In this document: positions 6,911 through 14,082 of the stretch, piece after piece
Numbering within the stretch: the first letter of the stretch is position 1
Layout: each line of letters starts with the position of its first letter
Source of the DNA: Treponema sp.
Lineage (GTDB): Bacteria > Spirochaetota > Spirochaetia > Treponematales > Breznakiellaceae
DNA: 14,555 nucleotides
NCBI GenBank assembly: GCA_031257695.1
Contig: JAIROB010000057.1
Coordinates: 1-14,555 of the forward strand
Direction: 5' to 3'
Translations under genes and position numbers: made by a program
Notes under the pieces: generated by a model
Database searches by the model: none
What the model saw: only the letters and a program-made list of their open reading frames with translations
Told to the model about the DNA's origin: nothing

Positions 6911-7908
6911 GCCTGGGGTTTGAACGGCCCTTCCTCCTCTTCGCGGGGGTAGTAATAGTGTTTCTGTGTTTTGTCATTGCCCGGTTTTTGAAAAACGCCT
7001 TTGCCCTGTCTATTCCCCTGGGGCCGCCCGGGGGCAGCCCCTTTAAACCGCCCTTCAATGTGGAATTCCTGGTAAAGGCCGTCCGGGTCCTGGATCTGGC
7101 GGGGACTCTCGCCCTGTTTATCGCGGCCGCGGGGCCGGTGTTTATCAGCACGGAAGTGGTGTGGCTCAACCGGGGCGCGGACATACTCTTTGTGGTGGAC
7201 ATAAGCCCCAGCATGGCGGGGATAGACATGAACGGCAGCAGCCGTTTTGACGCGGCCCGGCATCTGGTGCGGGATTTTGCCGAAAAACGGCCCTCCGACG
7301 CCATAGGGCTGGTGGCGGCGGGGAACGAGGCAAGCCTCATGGTGCCCCCCACGGTGGACCGGAGCGCCCTCTACTCCCGCCTGGAGACCCTGAAAATCGG
7401 CGAGCTGGGGGACGGCACCGCCCTGGGGCTGGGGCTGGGCATAGCGGCGCTCCACATGCGAAACTCCACAGCCCCCCGCCGGGCGGTGGCGCTGATCACC
7501 GACGGGGAAAACAACGCGGGAGCGATTCACCCGGAAACCGCCGCCGCGGCGCTCCGGGAAGCCGGAGCGTCCCTCTGGGTCGTGGGGGTGGGCGGCGGCG
7601 GGGAGGTGCCCATAGACTATGTAGATCCCGTCACCAGGATACGCCGCACCGGCGTCTTCGATTCCCGGTTCAACCAGGGCAGCCTGCGCGCCATTGCCCG
7701 GAGCGGCGGCGGCCAGTACATCGGCGCCCCCTCCGCGGAGGCATTTTCCCAGGCTTTTTCCCTCATCGACCAGGGGGAGTTGATCATCCGCCGTTCCGGG
7801 TCCATAAACCGGACCCGGAGCTTTCAGGCCCCCCTGGCCGCCGCTGCCCTGGCGCTGATCTGCGCGGCCCGGTTCATACGGCGGCACATCCTGGGGGCCT
7901 TCCTGTGA
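6907..7908 (+). CDS. batA: BatA-like vWA domain membrane protein
   Basis: Inner-membrane protein of 333 residues. Two membrane helices near the N-terminus (about 8-27 and 60-80), a von Willebrand factor A domain (about 91-285) and a C-terminal helix (about 306-325) match the Bat vWA architecture. The metal-ion site is complete: D98-x-S100-x-S102 in VVDISPSM, T171 in GDGTAL and D199 in LITDG. This suggests a working Mg2+-dependent ligand-binding domain, facing the periplasm by the usual Bat topology. The start ATG overlaps the previous stop (ATGA at 6907-6910), and its own stop overlaps the next GTG, so the three genes are probably translationally coupled. The A/B assignment between the two vWA genes follows gene order. 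Confidence 0.92.
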   Translation: MSLGFERPFLLFAGVVIVFLCFVIARFLKNAFALSIPLGPPGGSPFKPPFNVEFLVKAVRVLDLAGTLALFIAAAGPVFISTEVVWLNRGADILFVVDISPSMAGIDMNGSSRFDAARHLVRDFAEKRPSDAIGLVAAGNEASLMVPPTVDRSALYSRLETLKIGELGDGTALGLGLGIAALHMRNSTAPRRAVALITDGENNAGAIHPETAAAALREAGASLWVVGVGGGGEVPIDYVDPVTRIRRTGVFDSRFNQGSLRAIARSGGGQYIGAPSAEAFSQAFSLIDQGELIIRRSGSINRTRSFQAPLAAAALALICAARFIRRHILGAFL

Positions 7909-8936
7909 CCTTTGATAACCCCCGCCTTCTTTTCGCCCTTTTTTTGCTGATCCCCGCCGCGCTCACGGGTTTTTTCCATTACCGCAAACGCCGCTCCGTG
8001 CTCGGTTTCCTCTCCCGGGGCGCCGGGGGCAGTCCGGTGTCAAACATCCGCTCCCGGTACTTCGTTTCAGCCGGGGCTTTCTGGCTCTTCCTGGGCTGCA
8101 TGATCATCGCCCTGGCGCAGCCCCAGGGCGGCTCCCGGCTGGTAAGCGAAACCCGCCGGGGGGTGGACGTGATATTCGCCGTGGATCTGTCCCGCAGCAT
8201 GGAGGTTAGGGATGCGGGCGGGCCCTCCCGGCTCGCCCGGACCGCGGAGCTGGTCACGGAGCTGGTCAACCACCCCTGGTTTGCCAGCCCTGGTCCCGGA
8301 GCCGCCCCGGGCATACGGTTCGGCGCGGCCATAGGCAAGGGCAGGGGAACCTTGGCGCTTCCCCTCACCGCGGACGCGGAGGCGATCAACGGCTTCCTAT
8401 GGAGCCTTTCCGGTTCCGTCATCACCGGCAGGGGCACCAACCTGGAGTCCCTGGTTGACGCGGCCGCGGCGGGGTTTCAGAACCCGTTTCCCAGCCGCCG
8501 CCGGATCATCCTGCTGTCGGACGGCGAAGCCCAGGAGGGCGCCCTGAACGCCGCGGCGGACCGGGCCGCGGCCGCGGATATTGCCATCATCGCCGTTGGC
8601 CTTGGCTCCGGGGAGGGCGGCGCGGTTCCCCTGGGAAACGGCGCCCTCCTGGGGGAAGACGGGCGGCCCGTGATAAGTTCCCTGCGGAGCGACGCGCTCA
8701 GGGAGGCCGCGGAACGGACCGGGGGGTTCTACCTGGACGGAAACCGCGCCGCCGCCGCGGCCCGGTTGGCGGAGTACCTGTCCTCCCTTGTTTCCGGCGG
8801 GGACGGAGCTTCCCGCGGCGCGGTAAAGGGTTTCCGCCGGGAACAGCGGCCTCTGGGACATATCTTTATTATCGCCGCCCTGATCCTAATGGGCGTTTCA
8901 AAAATCATGGAAAAGGGATGGCGGAGCAATGGCTAA
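7905..8936 (+). CDS. batB: BatB-like vWA domain membrane protein
   Basis: Second vWA protein (343 residues) with helices near 7-22 and 53-71, a vWA domain from about 87 to 290 and a C-terminal helix near 315-331. Metal site: D94-x-S96-x-S98 in AVDLSRSM, T178 in GRGTNL and D206 in LLSDGE, so it is intact. Two vWA proteins in tandem are usual for Bat loci, and a heteromeric pair under MoxR control is the likely working form (inference). The region 122-146 holds a Pro/Gly-rich insert (HPWFASPGPGAAPG) between the first helix and the next strand. Start is GTG at 7905 overlapping the batA stop (GTGA). The Borrelia homologue in this position is BB0172 by gene order. Confidence 0.92.
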   Translation: MTFDNPRLLFALFLLIPAALTGFFHYRKRRSVLGFLSRGAGGSPVSNIRSRYFVSAGAFWLFLGCMIIALAQPQGGSRLVSETRRGVDVIFAVDLSRSMEVRDAGGPSRLARTAELVTELVNHPWFASPGPGAAPGIRFGAAIGKGRGTLALPLTADAEAINGFLWSLSGSVITGRGTNLESLVDAAAAGFQNPFPSRRRIILLSDGEAQEGALNAAADRAAAADIAIIAVGLGSGEGGAVPLGNGALLGEDGRPVISSLRSDALREAAERTGGFYLDGNRAAAAARLAEYLSSLVSGGDGASRGAVKGFRREQRPLGHIFIIAALILMGVSKIMEKGWRSNG

Positions 8937-9546
8937 ATTCCGGCCCCGCGGCTTTTTTGTTTTTGCCGCGGTATTGCTGCTGAACGGCGCCTGTTCCCGG
9001 GAAACGGCGGGAAAACTGACGCTGCTGCGGGGCAACCTTCTCTGCGCCCGGGGCATGTACACCGAGGCGATCCTTGCCTACCTGGAGGCGCTGGAATACG
9101 ATGAAACCGCGCCCTACGCGGAATACGGGCTGGGATCGGCGTGCCTCGCCCTGGACGAGGGAGCCGCGGCGCTGCAGCGCTTTGCCGCCGCGGAAGAACG
9201 GCTGGCCGGTATGCCCCGGGAGGATCACCGAGAGCTTATCTACCGGATCAACTACAACCGGGGGGTGGTCCGTTTCCATGCCGGCGACTTTGCCGCCGCG
9301 GCGGAGGAGTTCCGCGCCGCCCTGGAAACCGACGGCAGCCGCATAGAGGCAAAACGGAATCTGGAGCTGAGCCTTCTGTCCATGACCGGCCAAAGCCCCG
9401 GCGGCGCCGCAGCGCCGGGGTTGGACGCCCAGGAGGAACAGGGGGGATCCAGGACGCTGTTTGACTATATACGCCGAAAGGAGCAAGACCAATGGAAAAG
9501 CCGGGAATGGTCCGGGGACGCGGATTTTACGGGGCCGGATTATTAA
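8929..9546 (+). CDS. TPR-repeat lipoprotein (BatC-like)
   Basis: A 205-residue protein with a basic N-terminus, a hydrophobic stretch and C22 after LLLNGA, a relaxed spirochaete-type lipobox, so probably a lipoprotein on the periplasmic side. Helix pairs of TPR type follow: about 33-66 (GNLLCARGMYTEAILAYLEA), 68-95, and 110-150 (YNRGVVRFHAGDFAAAAEEF). The C-terminus is polar. TPR proteins occupy this place in most Bat loci and probably scaffold the vWA proteins. It overlaps batB by 8 bases and the next gene by 55 bases. The ribosome binding site is weak (GGAG too close, AAGGG too far), which fits coupled translation. Confidence 0.85.
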   Translation: MAKFRPRGFFVFAAVLLLNGACSRETAGKLTLLRGNLLCARGMYTEAILAYLEALEYDETAPYAEYGLGSACLALDEGAAALQRFAAAEERLAGMPREDHRELIYRINYNRGVVRFHAGDFAAAAEEFRAALETDGSRIEAKRNLELSLLSMTGQSPGGAAAPGLDAQEEQGGSRTLFDYIRRKEQDQWKSREWSGDADFTGPDY

Positions 9547-11063
9547 GCCGGATTCCGAGTTTTGTAACAGAGGCTTTAAAAAACAGGATATCCGGCTTAC
9601 CGGCGTTCTGCCTGCTGGTAGCGCTGTTCCTGTTCCCCCCGGCCCTCGGCGGGCAGGAGGCGGGAAGCATTGCGGTGATGCTGGAAAGCTCCCCCGATCG
9701 TCCGGTCCTGGGCGGATCCTGGCGGGTTTCCGTCTTGGTGGATCATCCCGTTCCCGAGGAAGTGACGGTCATCCCCCCGGAGCTGCCCCCCTCCCTCACC
9801 TTTGCCCAATCCCGCAAAGAGACCCGTTTTGTCAGAACATCCGCGGAACAGGGGACCCGGTGGACCCTGGCGGAATTCCTGTTTGTGCCCCACAGGACCG
9901 GCGAGATTGTGCTGGAGCCCTTTGAGGCGCTGGTCGGCGATTCCAGGATCCTGACCCCCGCGGCCCGGACCACCGTGATCGCCCCTGATGGGGAACAGGA
10001 GGAATACCGCCCCCGGCTGGTTTGGGATACTCCGCCCGTGGTTCTCCGCATCGGGGAGGCCGCAGAACTGAGCCTTCGTATCCTGGACGGCGATCCCCGG
10101 AGCCCCCTCCGCCGCCTGCCCCTGGGCATAACCGCTCCGGTGGAAGCGCTGCTGGAGGAGATCCCCCTGACCGGCGAAGAATCGGAACAGGGCCTCGCGT
10201 TGAGGCTTCGTATTATCCCCCTGGAGGGAAGACGGGTTTCCCTGGGCCCCTTCCCCTTGAGCTTTGAAGGTCTGACCCTGGAGGTCCCGGCCCTTTCCAT
10301 AGCCCTGGACCCGCCGGCCCGGCCCGCGCCTTTGCCCGCGCCAACGGGGACAGACGGCGGCGCTTTGGCCGCAGAGCCCGCCGCCTTCGACAAAACCCCG
10401 CCGGCCTTCCCGGAGATCCGGGGGGAGCCCTTTCCGCTTTTCAGAAGATCCTACCGGGAAACCCTGGACAAGGCCCGGGACCGTTGGCGGCAGGGCCTCT
10501 ATGCGGAGGCCCTGGGGGAGCTCCGCCGGGGGGAACGGGATCTCCTTTCAGGCCCGGCGCTGGGCGCCACCCGCCGGGCCGCGGAGGGGCTTTTGGGACT
10601 CCCCCTGACGGAGGATGAAACATGGCGGCCCCGGAATTTTTTTACGGCGCTGATCATCCTCAGTTTTTGCCTGTTGCCGCCGGCCATAGCCCTGAGTACC
10701 CGCAGGGGGGGGGCAGGGAAAAAACGCTTAACTTCCCCGCTTTTTAACGGTTATAGTATTGCGGTTTTTGTTTTGATCGGCCTTATGGGGTTTGGCATCG
10801 CAGCCCTGGCCCGTTCCCCCGGAGGCTTCGAAGGGCTTGTTCAGGGAAACCGGGGCGCCCCGGGGAAGCGCCAGGGAAACGCCGCCGCGGTACTCCGCTC
10901 CTGCGCGGCCTACCGTGTCCCGGATGTCCGGGGGGCAGTCAGCGCCCGGTGGCTGGAGGGTCAGCCGGCGCTGGTACGCTCCGCCTCGGATGATTGGGCC
11001 TACGCGGAAAGCTCCGGGGGGGACGCCGGTTGGGTGAGTCAGGACAATGTCATATATTATTGA
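9492..11063 (+). CDS. batD: BatD-like protein with C-terminal SH3-like domain
   Basis: Last operon gene, 523 residues. AAAGGAG at 9477-9483 supports the ATG at 9492 even though it lies inside the TPR gene. An unusually long 35-residue N-region precedes the signal/anchor helix (36-53). Residues about 60-290 are beta-rich Ig-like periplasmic domains of BatD type ('RPVLGGSWRVSVLV', 'RTGEIVLEPFEALVGD', 'RVSLGPFPLSFEGLTLE'). A Pro/Ala linker (about 275-295) and a helical pair (about 320-370, TPR/BatE-like) follow, then membrane helices at 382-401 and 422-440. The last 60 residues (464-523) match a bacterial SH3 fold: 'AVLRSCAAYRVPDVRGAV', 'LEGQPALVRSASDDWAYAE', 'GWVSQDNVIYY'. By topology this domain returns to the periplasm and could bind peptidoglycan. 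It converges with infA after 89 bases. Confidence 0.85.
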   Translation: MEKPGMVRGRGFYGAGLLSRIPSFVTEALKNRISGLPAFCLLVALFLFPPALGGQEAGSIAVMLESSPDRPVLGGSWRVSVLVDHPVPEEVTVIPPELPPSLTFAQSRKETRFVRTSAEQGTRWTLAEFLFVPHRTGEIVLEPFEALVGDSRILTPAARTTVIAPDGEQEEYRPRLVWDTPPVVLRIGEAAELSLRILDGDPRSPLRRLPLGITAPVEALLEEIPLTGEESEQGLALRLRIIPLEGRRVSLGPFPLSFEGLTLEVPALSIALDPPARPAPLPAPTGTDGGALAAEPAAFDKTPPAFPEIRGEPFPLFRRSYRETLDKARDRWRQGLYAEALGELRRGERDLLSGPALGATRRAAEGLLGLPLTEDETWRPRNFFTALIILSFCLLPPAIALSTRRGGAGKKRLTSPLFNGYSIAVFVLIGLMGFGIAALARSPGGFEGLVQGNRGAPGKRQGNAAAVLRSCAAYRVPDVRGAVSARWLEGQPALVRSASDDWAYAESSGGDAGWVSQDNVIYY

Positions 11064-11152
11064 AGAAAAAAGGGCCGCGCCACGGATTTTGGCGATATTC
11101 CGGACAAATGGGACCGTCAAGATGGACACAGGGGAAGGAAAGTAACAGGGCG

Positions 11153-11377
11153 CTAACGTTCGCGGTAAATGATGCGTCCCCGGCTGAGATCGTAGGGAGA
11201 GAGGGCAATGCGGACCCGGTCGCCCGGGACAATACGAATGTAGTGTTTCCGCATTTTGCCCGAAAGGTGGGCCAGTATAAGGTGCCCGTGCTGATTGTCC
11301 AGTTCAACCCTGAACATGGTATTGGGAAGCGCTTCACGGACAACGCCCTCTACTTCAATCGCTTCTTCTTTCGCCAC
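11153..11377 (-). CDS. infA: Translation initiation factor IF-1
   Basis: Small OB-fold protein that binds the ribosomal A site and helps IF-2 and IF-3 in initiation. The product is 74 residues, the normal length, with the conserved '[17 protein letters not shown]', '[13 protein letters not shown]', '[18 protein letters not shown]' and final YRER blocks. The start is a GTG at 11377 (protein [11 protein letters not shown]) with AGGAG six bases before it. The frame is open upstream to an ATG at 11503, but that extension includes promoter-proximal leader DNA and is not part of the family. The gene lies downstream of mgtE on the same strand but has its own strong promoter. Confidence 0.97.
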   Translation of the reverse strand: MAKEEAIEVEGVVREALPNTMFRVELDNQHGHLILAHLSGKMRKHYIRIVPGDRVRIALSPYDLSRGRIIYRER

Positions 11378-11494
11378 AGTAACTCCTATTGACGCGGGGC
11401 AGCCGCGCTGATAAACCGGAACGGAACTAAGTTCCGCGTAATCCCGGCTCTCGCATAACCCGTCCGGCAAGCAGCCGAACCATTGAACAACTTT

Positions 11495-11523
11495 ATTATA
11501 CACCCGATTGCAAAACCAGTCAA
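11495..11523 (-). promoter_or_regulatory. Strong sigma-70 type promoter of infA
   Basis: On the minus strand TTGACT (11518-11523), a 17-base spacer and a perfect TATAAT (11495-11500). Transcription should start near 11488, giving a leader of about 110 bases before the GTG. The leader contains a perfect 6-bp hairpin CGGAAC/GTTCCG (11422-11436). The promoter starts about 28 bases after the mgtE stop, so infA does not depend on mgtE transcription. Confidence 0.85.
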
Positions 11524-11551
11524 TGATCCATTCGGCGGCGCCCAGGGCGCT

Positions 11552-12895
11552 TTAGAGCTTGAACATCAACCGCGCCATGGAAAAGTAGATCGACAATGAA
11601 CAGCCGTCAACAATGGTGGTGATGATGGGGGACGCCATAATCGCCGGGTCCACCCGCAGTTTCTTGGCCAGCATGGGCAGGAAGCAGCCCAGGCTCTTCG
11701 CTATCATCAGGGTAAACAATAAACTTACAGTCACCGTCAGCGCCAGGAGGCTGTTTTTCCCGTTGGTAATATAGATGCGGACAAAGTTGATAAGCCCCAG
11801 TATAAGGCCGCAGAGAAAACCGATGCGGATTTCCTTCCAGAGCGCCGCCACAATATCCTTAAAGCCCACTTCTCCCAGCGCCATGCCGCGGATTATCAGG
11901 GTGGAGGTTTGGCTTCCCGCGTTGCCCCCGGTGTCCATAAGCATGGGGATAAAGGCTATCAGGACCGGCAATGCCGCCAGCGCGTCCTCAAACCCGGCGA
12001 TGATCCCCCCGGTTACGGTGGCGGAGAGCATTAAAAAGAGGAGCCACACGATGCGGTTGCGGACCTGGGCGAGAACCCCGGTTTTCAGGTAGGGCTCCTC
12101 CGAGGGTTTCAGGGCGCCCATTTTCTCAAAGTCCTCGGTGTTTTCCTCTTCGATGATATGCACCACATCGTCAACGGTGATAATCCCCACCAGGCGGTTT
12201 TCGGTGTCCACCACGGGCATAGCCAGAAGGCCGTATTTTTTAAACTGGCCGGCCACCAGTTCCCGATCGTCGGTGGTGCGGGCGTACACAAACGCTGTGT
12301 CCATAAGATCGCCGATCTTGTCGTTTTGCCTGGACAGCATCAGTATTTTTGCGGTCACCACCCCGACCAGAATCCGGCCCGGGCTTATTACATAACAGGT
12401 GTAGATAGTTTCTTTGTTGACGCCGTTTCTGCGTATTTCGTCAAAGGCATCCTGAACGCTTATATCCTCGCTCAGTTCCACATACTCGGTGGTCATAATG
12501 CTGCCCGCCGAGTCCTCGGGATACATCAGCACCTCGTTGATAGTTTTTCTTTTTTCAGGATTAGTGTTCTGGAGAATCCGCTTTACCACATTGGCGGGCA
12601 TCTCCTCAATCAGGTCCACCGCGTCGTCCACGAAGAGCCTGTTCATAATATATCTGACCTCTTTGTCAGACAGGGCTTCTATGAGCATCTGCTGTTCGCC
12701 GGGATCGAGGTAGGAAAACACCTCGGCGGCGATGCCCTTGGGCAAAAGCCGGAAGATCCGCAGATCCCCTTCCGTGGATTCCCCCTTGAAGAGATCCGCG
12801 ACATTCACCACGTTCATATCCAAAAAGGCTGAACGCAGTTCCGCTGCCCTCACGGGCGTTTCGCCCAGCAGCTCTAAAATTGTTTCTTTTTCCAT
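11552..12895 (-). CDS. mgtE: Magnesium transporter MgtE
   Basis: Mg2+-selective channel of the inner membrane that closes when cytoplasmic Mg2+ is high. The 447 residues show the full layout. An acidic MgtE N-domain (about 20-130) precedes two CBS domains (about 131-195 with 'AGSIMTTEYVEL', and about 199-260 with 'GLLAMPVVDTENRLVGIITV'). A plug helix and five membrane helices (about 281-447) follow. The signature PMLMDTGGNAGSQ is at 317-329, and the pore aspartate is D430 in TIVDGCSLSIYF, so the selectivity parts are intact. The ATG at 12895 is preceded by GGGGGAA, itself enclosed in a hairpin (12899-12933). A short GC hairpin (11538-11550) directly follows the stop, without a T-run. A 26-codon leader ORF lies 49 bases upstream. 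Confidence 0.96.
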   Translation of the reverse strand: MEKETILELLGETPVRAAELRSAFLDMNVVNVADLFKGESTEGDLRIFRLLPKGIAAEVFSYLDPGEQQMLIEALSDKEVRYIMNRLFVDDAVDLIEEMPANVVKRILQNTNPEKRKTINEVLMYPEDSAGSIMTTEYVELSEDISVQDAFDEIRRNGVNKETIYTCYVISPGRILVGVVTAKILMLSRQNDKIGDLMDTAFVYARTTDDRELVAGQFKKYGLLAMPVVDTENRLVGIITVDDVVHIIEEENTEDFEKMGALKPSEEPYLKTGVLAQVRNRIVWLLFLMLSATVTGGIIAGFEDALAALPVLIAFIPMLMDTGGNAGSQTSTLIIRGMALGEVGFKDIVAALWKEIRIGFLCGLILGLINFVRIYITNGKNSLLALTVTVSLLFTLMIAKSLGCFLPMLAKKLRVDPAIMASPIITTIVDGCSLSIYFSMARLMFKL

Positions 12896-12898
12896 AGT

Positions 12899-12933
12899 GG
12901 TTCCCCCGCCGGCGGCCCGCCGCGCAGGAAACC
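12899..12933 (-). promoter_or_regulatory. Hairpin enclosing the mgtE ribosome binding site
   Basis: In the mRNA, GGTTTCC (12933-12927) can pair with GGGAACC (12905-12899) with one G-U pair, closing over an inner stem CGGCG/CGCCG (12922-12918 with 12914-12910). The right strand contains most of the GGGGGAA that serves as the mgtE ribosome binding site, so the folded form should hinder mgtE translation. Confidence 0.45.
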
Positions 12934-12944
12934 CGGGGCGCTTC

Positions 12945-13025
12945 CTAGCGGAACAAGGCCATATACCGTATACTGATTGAATTTTGTCTGTGACGGCTAC
13001 TACCGCCGCCGTCCGAATCGGACAT
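12945..13025 (-). CDS. Putative 26-residue leader peptide upstream of mgtE
   Basis: ATG at 13025 with a perfect AGGAGG at 13036-13031, five bases upstream, the best ribosome binding site in this part of the window. The peptide begins MSDSDGGGSS, becomes basic (RHRQ), and ends IRYMALFR before TAG at 12945. No domain is expected at this size. The position between a good promoter and an mgtE start covered by a hairpin suggests a regulatory leader peptide. The acidic residues right after the start recall the Mg2+-responsive leader MgtL of Salmonella mgtA, whose acidic/proline N-terminus destabilises ribosomes in low Mg2+; this is analogy only, and there is no proline here. Confidence 0.5.
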   Translation of the reverse strand: MSDSDGGGSSRHRQNSISIRYMALFR

Positions 13026-13056
13026 TATGGCCTCCTGAGAGTTCTTTACTGACCCA

Positions 13057-13085
13057 AGTATAACGGATTGTTCCCGGAACTGCAA
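13057..13085 (-). promoter_or_regulatory. Likely promoter of the mgtE leader and gene
   Basis: Minus strand: TTGCAG (13080-13085), exactly 17 bases, TATACT (13057-13062). The -10 box matches 5 of 6 consensus bases, the -35 box only 3 of 6. Transcription would start near 13050, about 14 bases before the AGGAGG of the leader ORF. Confidence 0.6.
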
Positions 13086-13098
13086 GCGGCAGGAAGGC

Positions 13099-13110
13099 CC
13101 CCCCATGGAC
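13099..13110 (+). repeat. Isolated end motif of the palindromic repeat family
   Basis: CCCCCCATGGAC, identical to the outer-arm ends at 3438-3449 and 3526-3537 and complementary to 3699-3710. It directly abuts the AT-rich inverted repeat that follows, as if that sequence had entered or replaced the rest of an element. Confidence 0.55.
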
Positions 13111-13210
13111 TCAAAAGTCAAAAAATCGAAATGACACCGCTATATATAGCGTTATAAAGCCATATAAAAAAGCAAACAACACTGTATGCATGAAGGGCAA
13201 TGACTTTTGA
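13111..13210. repeat. AT-rich 100-bp segment bounded by 10-bp inverted repeats
   Basis: TCAAAAGTCA (13111-13120) and its exact complement TGACTTTTGA (13201-13210) bound an AT-rich interior that contains the perfect 14-bp palindrome CGCTATATATAGCG (13138-13151). It differs sharply in base composition from the GC-rich repeats on each side. It could be a small non-autonomous mobile element. Confidence 0.5.
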
Positions 13211-13218
13211 CACAGTCT

Positions 13219-13408
13219 GCCCCCTATGGGCCCGCTTTTCCGCGGCACGGGGCTGCGCTCACGTAAAGCTTGTAAGGGGGTGTTCGGGAAAGCGCCTGCC
13301 GCCCACATTGAGCGAAGCGAACGAGGGGGCGGCAGGCGCTTTCCCGGACAAGCCCCACACACACAGCTTCAGCGCAGCCCCGCACACCCAACCGGGCCCA
13401 TAGGGGGC
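13219..13408. repeat. Large nested foldback element B (190 bp)
   Basis: Three nested inverted repeats. Outer arms GCCCCCTATGGGCCC (13219-13233) pair perfectly with 13394-13408. Middle arms GGGGCTGCGCT (13249-13259) pair perfectly with 13371-13381. Inner arms 13282-13303 pair with 13328-13349 over 22 bp with one G-U type difference. The 24-base loop (13304-13327) carries GAGCGAAGCGAACGAG, one base different from the loop of element A. The right end (CCCCGCACACCCAAC, then GGCCCATAGGGGG) also aligns with that of element A (CCCCGCTAACCCAAC, then GGTCCATGGGGGG), while most stem sequences differ. Confidence 0.87.
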
Positions 13409-13451
13409 GTACCGTTCTTGACAGATGACGATACCGGCGCTACCTTGCTAC

Positions 13452-13457
13452 TATACT
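13452..13457 (+). promoter_or_regulatory. Possible -10 box of the glycine-zipper protein gene
   Basis: TATACT lies 47 bases before the ATG at 13505. A perfect TTGACA occurs at 13418-13423, just outside element B, but the 28-base spacing is too long for one promoter, so the pairing is unclear. Confidence 0.3.
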
Positions 13458-13504
13458 GGAACCGGCAGTTGACTGGCGTTTACTTCCAACTGGAGGAGGA
13501 TCTT

Positions 13505-13888
13505 ATGAAAAAGATCCTTGCTTTAGTGTTGGCATTGTCCCTCATGGCGGCAATGGTATTCGCGGAACCTGTGGTTTTGGCATCCGGGATTATTCAAACC
13601 ACTGATTTAATTTCCGAGGCGGATCTTGCAGACCCGCTTTTCGCCGACATTGCGGCGCCGCAACTGACCGCTGTGGAGGCGGAACAGGTTGAGGGGGATG
13701 GTTGGCGTCTGGGTGTTGCTCTTGGTCTTGCAGGAGGCACATTGATTGGCAGCATTGGCGCAGTCTATGGTTTTGTTAGTAATTTTCGATATGGCCCGAC
13801 CGCTACATTTTCAGCAGTAAAAACATATGCTCTGTATGGGTTTGGGATAGGAGCCGGTCTAGGTTTTTTAATTGGATCAGCCTTCTAA
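13505..13888 (+). CDS. Secreted small glycine-zipper protein, function unknown
   Basis: A 127-residue protein that I do not recognise as a named family. Clear Sec signal peptide (MKKILALVLALSLMAAMVFA, residues 1-20). A polar, acidic part follows (about 30-65: 'DLISEADLADPLFADI', 'EAEQVEGDG'), then two glycine-rich hydrophobic helices: 68-91 (GVALGLAGGTLIGSIGAVYG) and 107-127 (TYALYGFGIGAGLGFLIGSAF), joined by a short polar loop. Repeated GxxxG spacing allows tight helix packing, as in oligomeric membrane or pore-forming small proteins. AGGAGG at 13494-13499, five bases upstream, fixes the start at 13505; the frame is open back to 13226 but that part lies inside element B. It could be an envelope structural protein or a membrane-active peptide; the sequence alone does not decide. 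Confidence 0.75.
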   Translation: MKKILALVLALSLMAAMVFAEPVVLASGIIQTTDLISEADLADPLFADIAAPQLTAVEAEQVEGDGWRLGVALGLAGGTLIGSIGAVYGFVSNFRYGPTATFSAVKTYALYGFGIGAGLGFLIGSAF

Positions 13889-13979
13889 AATACCTTTAAA
13901 GATATTTTAGAGCTTGCTTGCTAAGTATGTTTTTGTGCTCCGACAAACGGGAATCGGTTGAGAATTTGTTTTTTAGGCT

Positions 13980-14019
13980 TATTGGACAGCTTTCACCTAT
14001 TGAAGGAAGCTGTCCAATA
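13980..14019. terminator. Stable 13-bp hairpin after the glycine-zipper gene
   Basis: TATTGGACAGCTT (13980-13992) pairs perfectly with 14007-14019 around a 14-base loop. No T-run follows directly, so it may be a weak terminator, an mRNA-stabilising hairpin or a small palindromic repeat. A second, AT-rich stem (CTAAAATA/TATTTTAG, 13885-13910) overlaps the stop codon of the preceding gene. Confidence 0.4.
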
Positions 14020-14082
14020 CTGTTAATGTAAAGTCATGCCTCGGCTTGTGTATGGGATGTTTTTTATTCAGGAAGTATGTTT

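Noticed and set aside
6421..7887. Open frame of 488 codons on the minus strand opposite the Bat genes
   Set aside because: It lies antisense to two clear genes with recognisable domains, has a Pro/Gly/Arg-rich composition typical of GC-rich shadow frames, and shows no family features.
11378..11490. tRNA gene in the infA leader
   Set aside because: A short hairpin and a GGTTCG-like string are present, but no cloverleaf with paired acceptor and T arms could be drawn.
11378..11503. N-terminal extension of IF-1 from ATG 11503
   Set aside because: IF-1 is normally 72-75 residues starting at AKEE; AGGAG six bases before the GTG at 11377 and the promoter at 11495-11523 place the extension in the leader.
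12896..13060. M-box (ykoK) magnesium riboswitch upstream of mgtE
   Set aside because: The conserved M-box core segments are not visible and the leader is shorter than usual for that riboswitch; a leader ORF and hairpin are seen instead.
13226..13504. N-terminal extension of the glycine-zipper protein
   Set aside because: The extension is encoded by element B and adds repeat-derived residues before a signal peptide; a strong AGGAGG supports the start at 13505.
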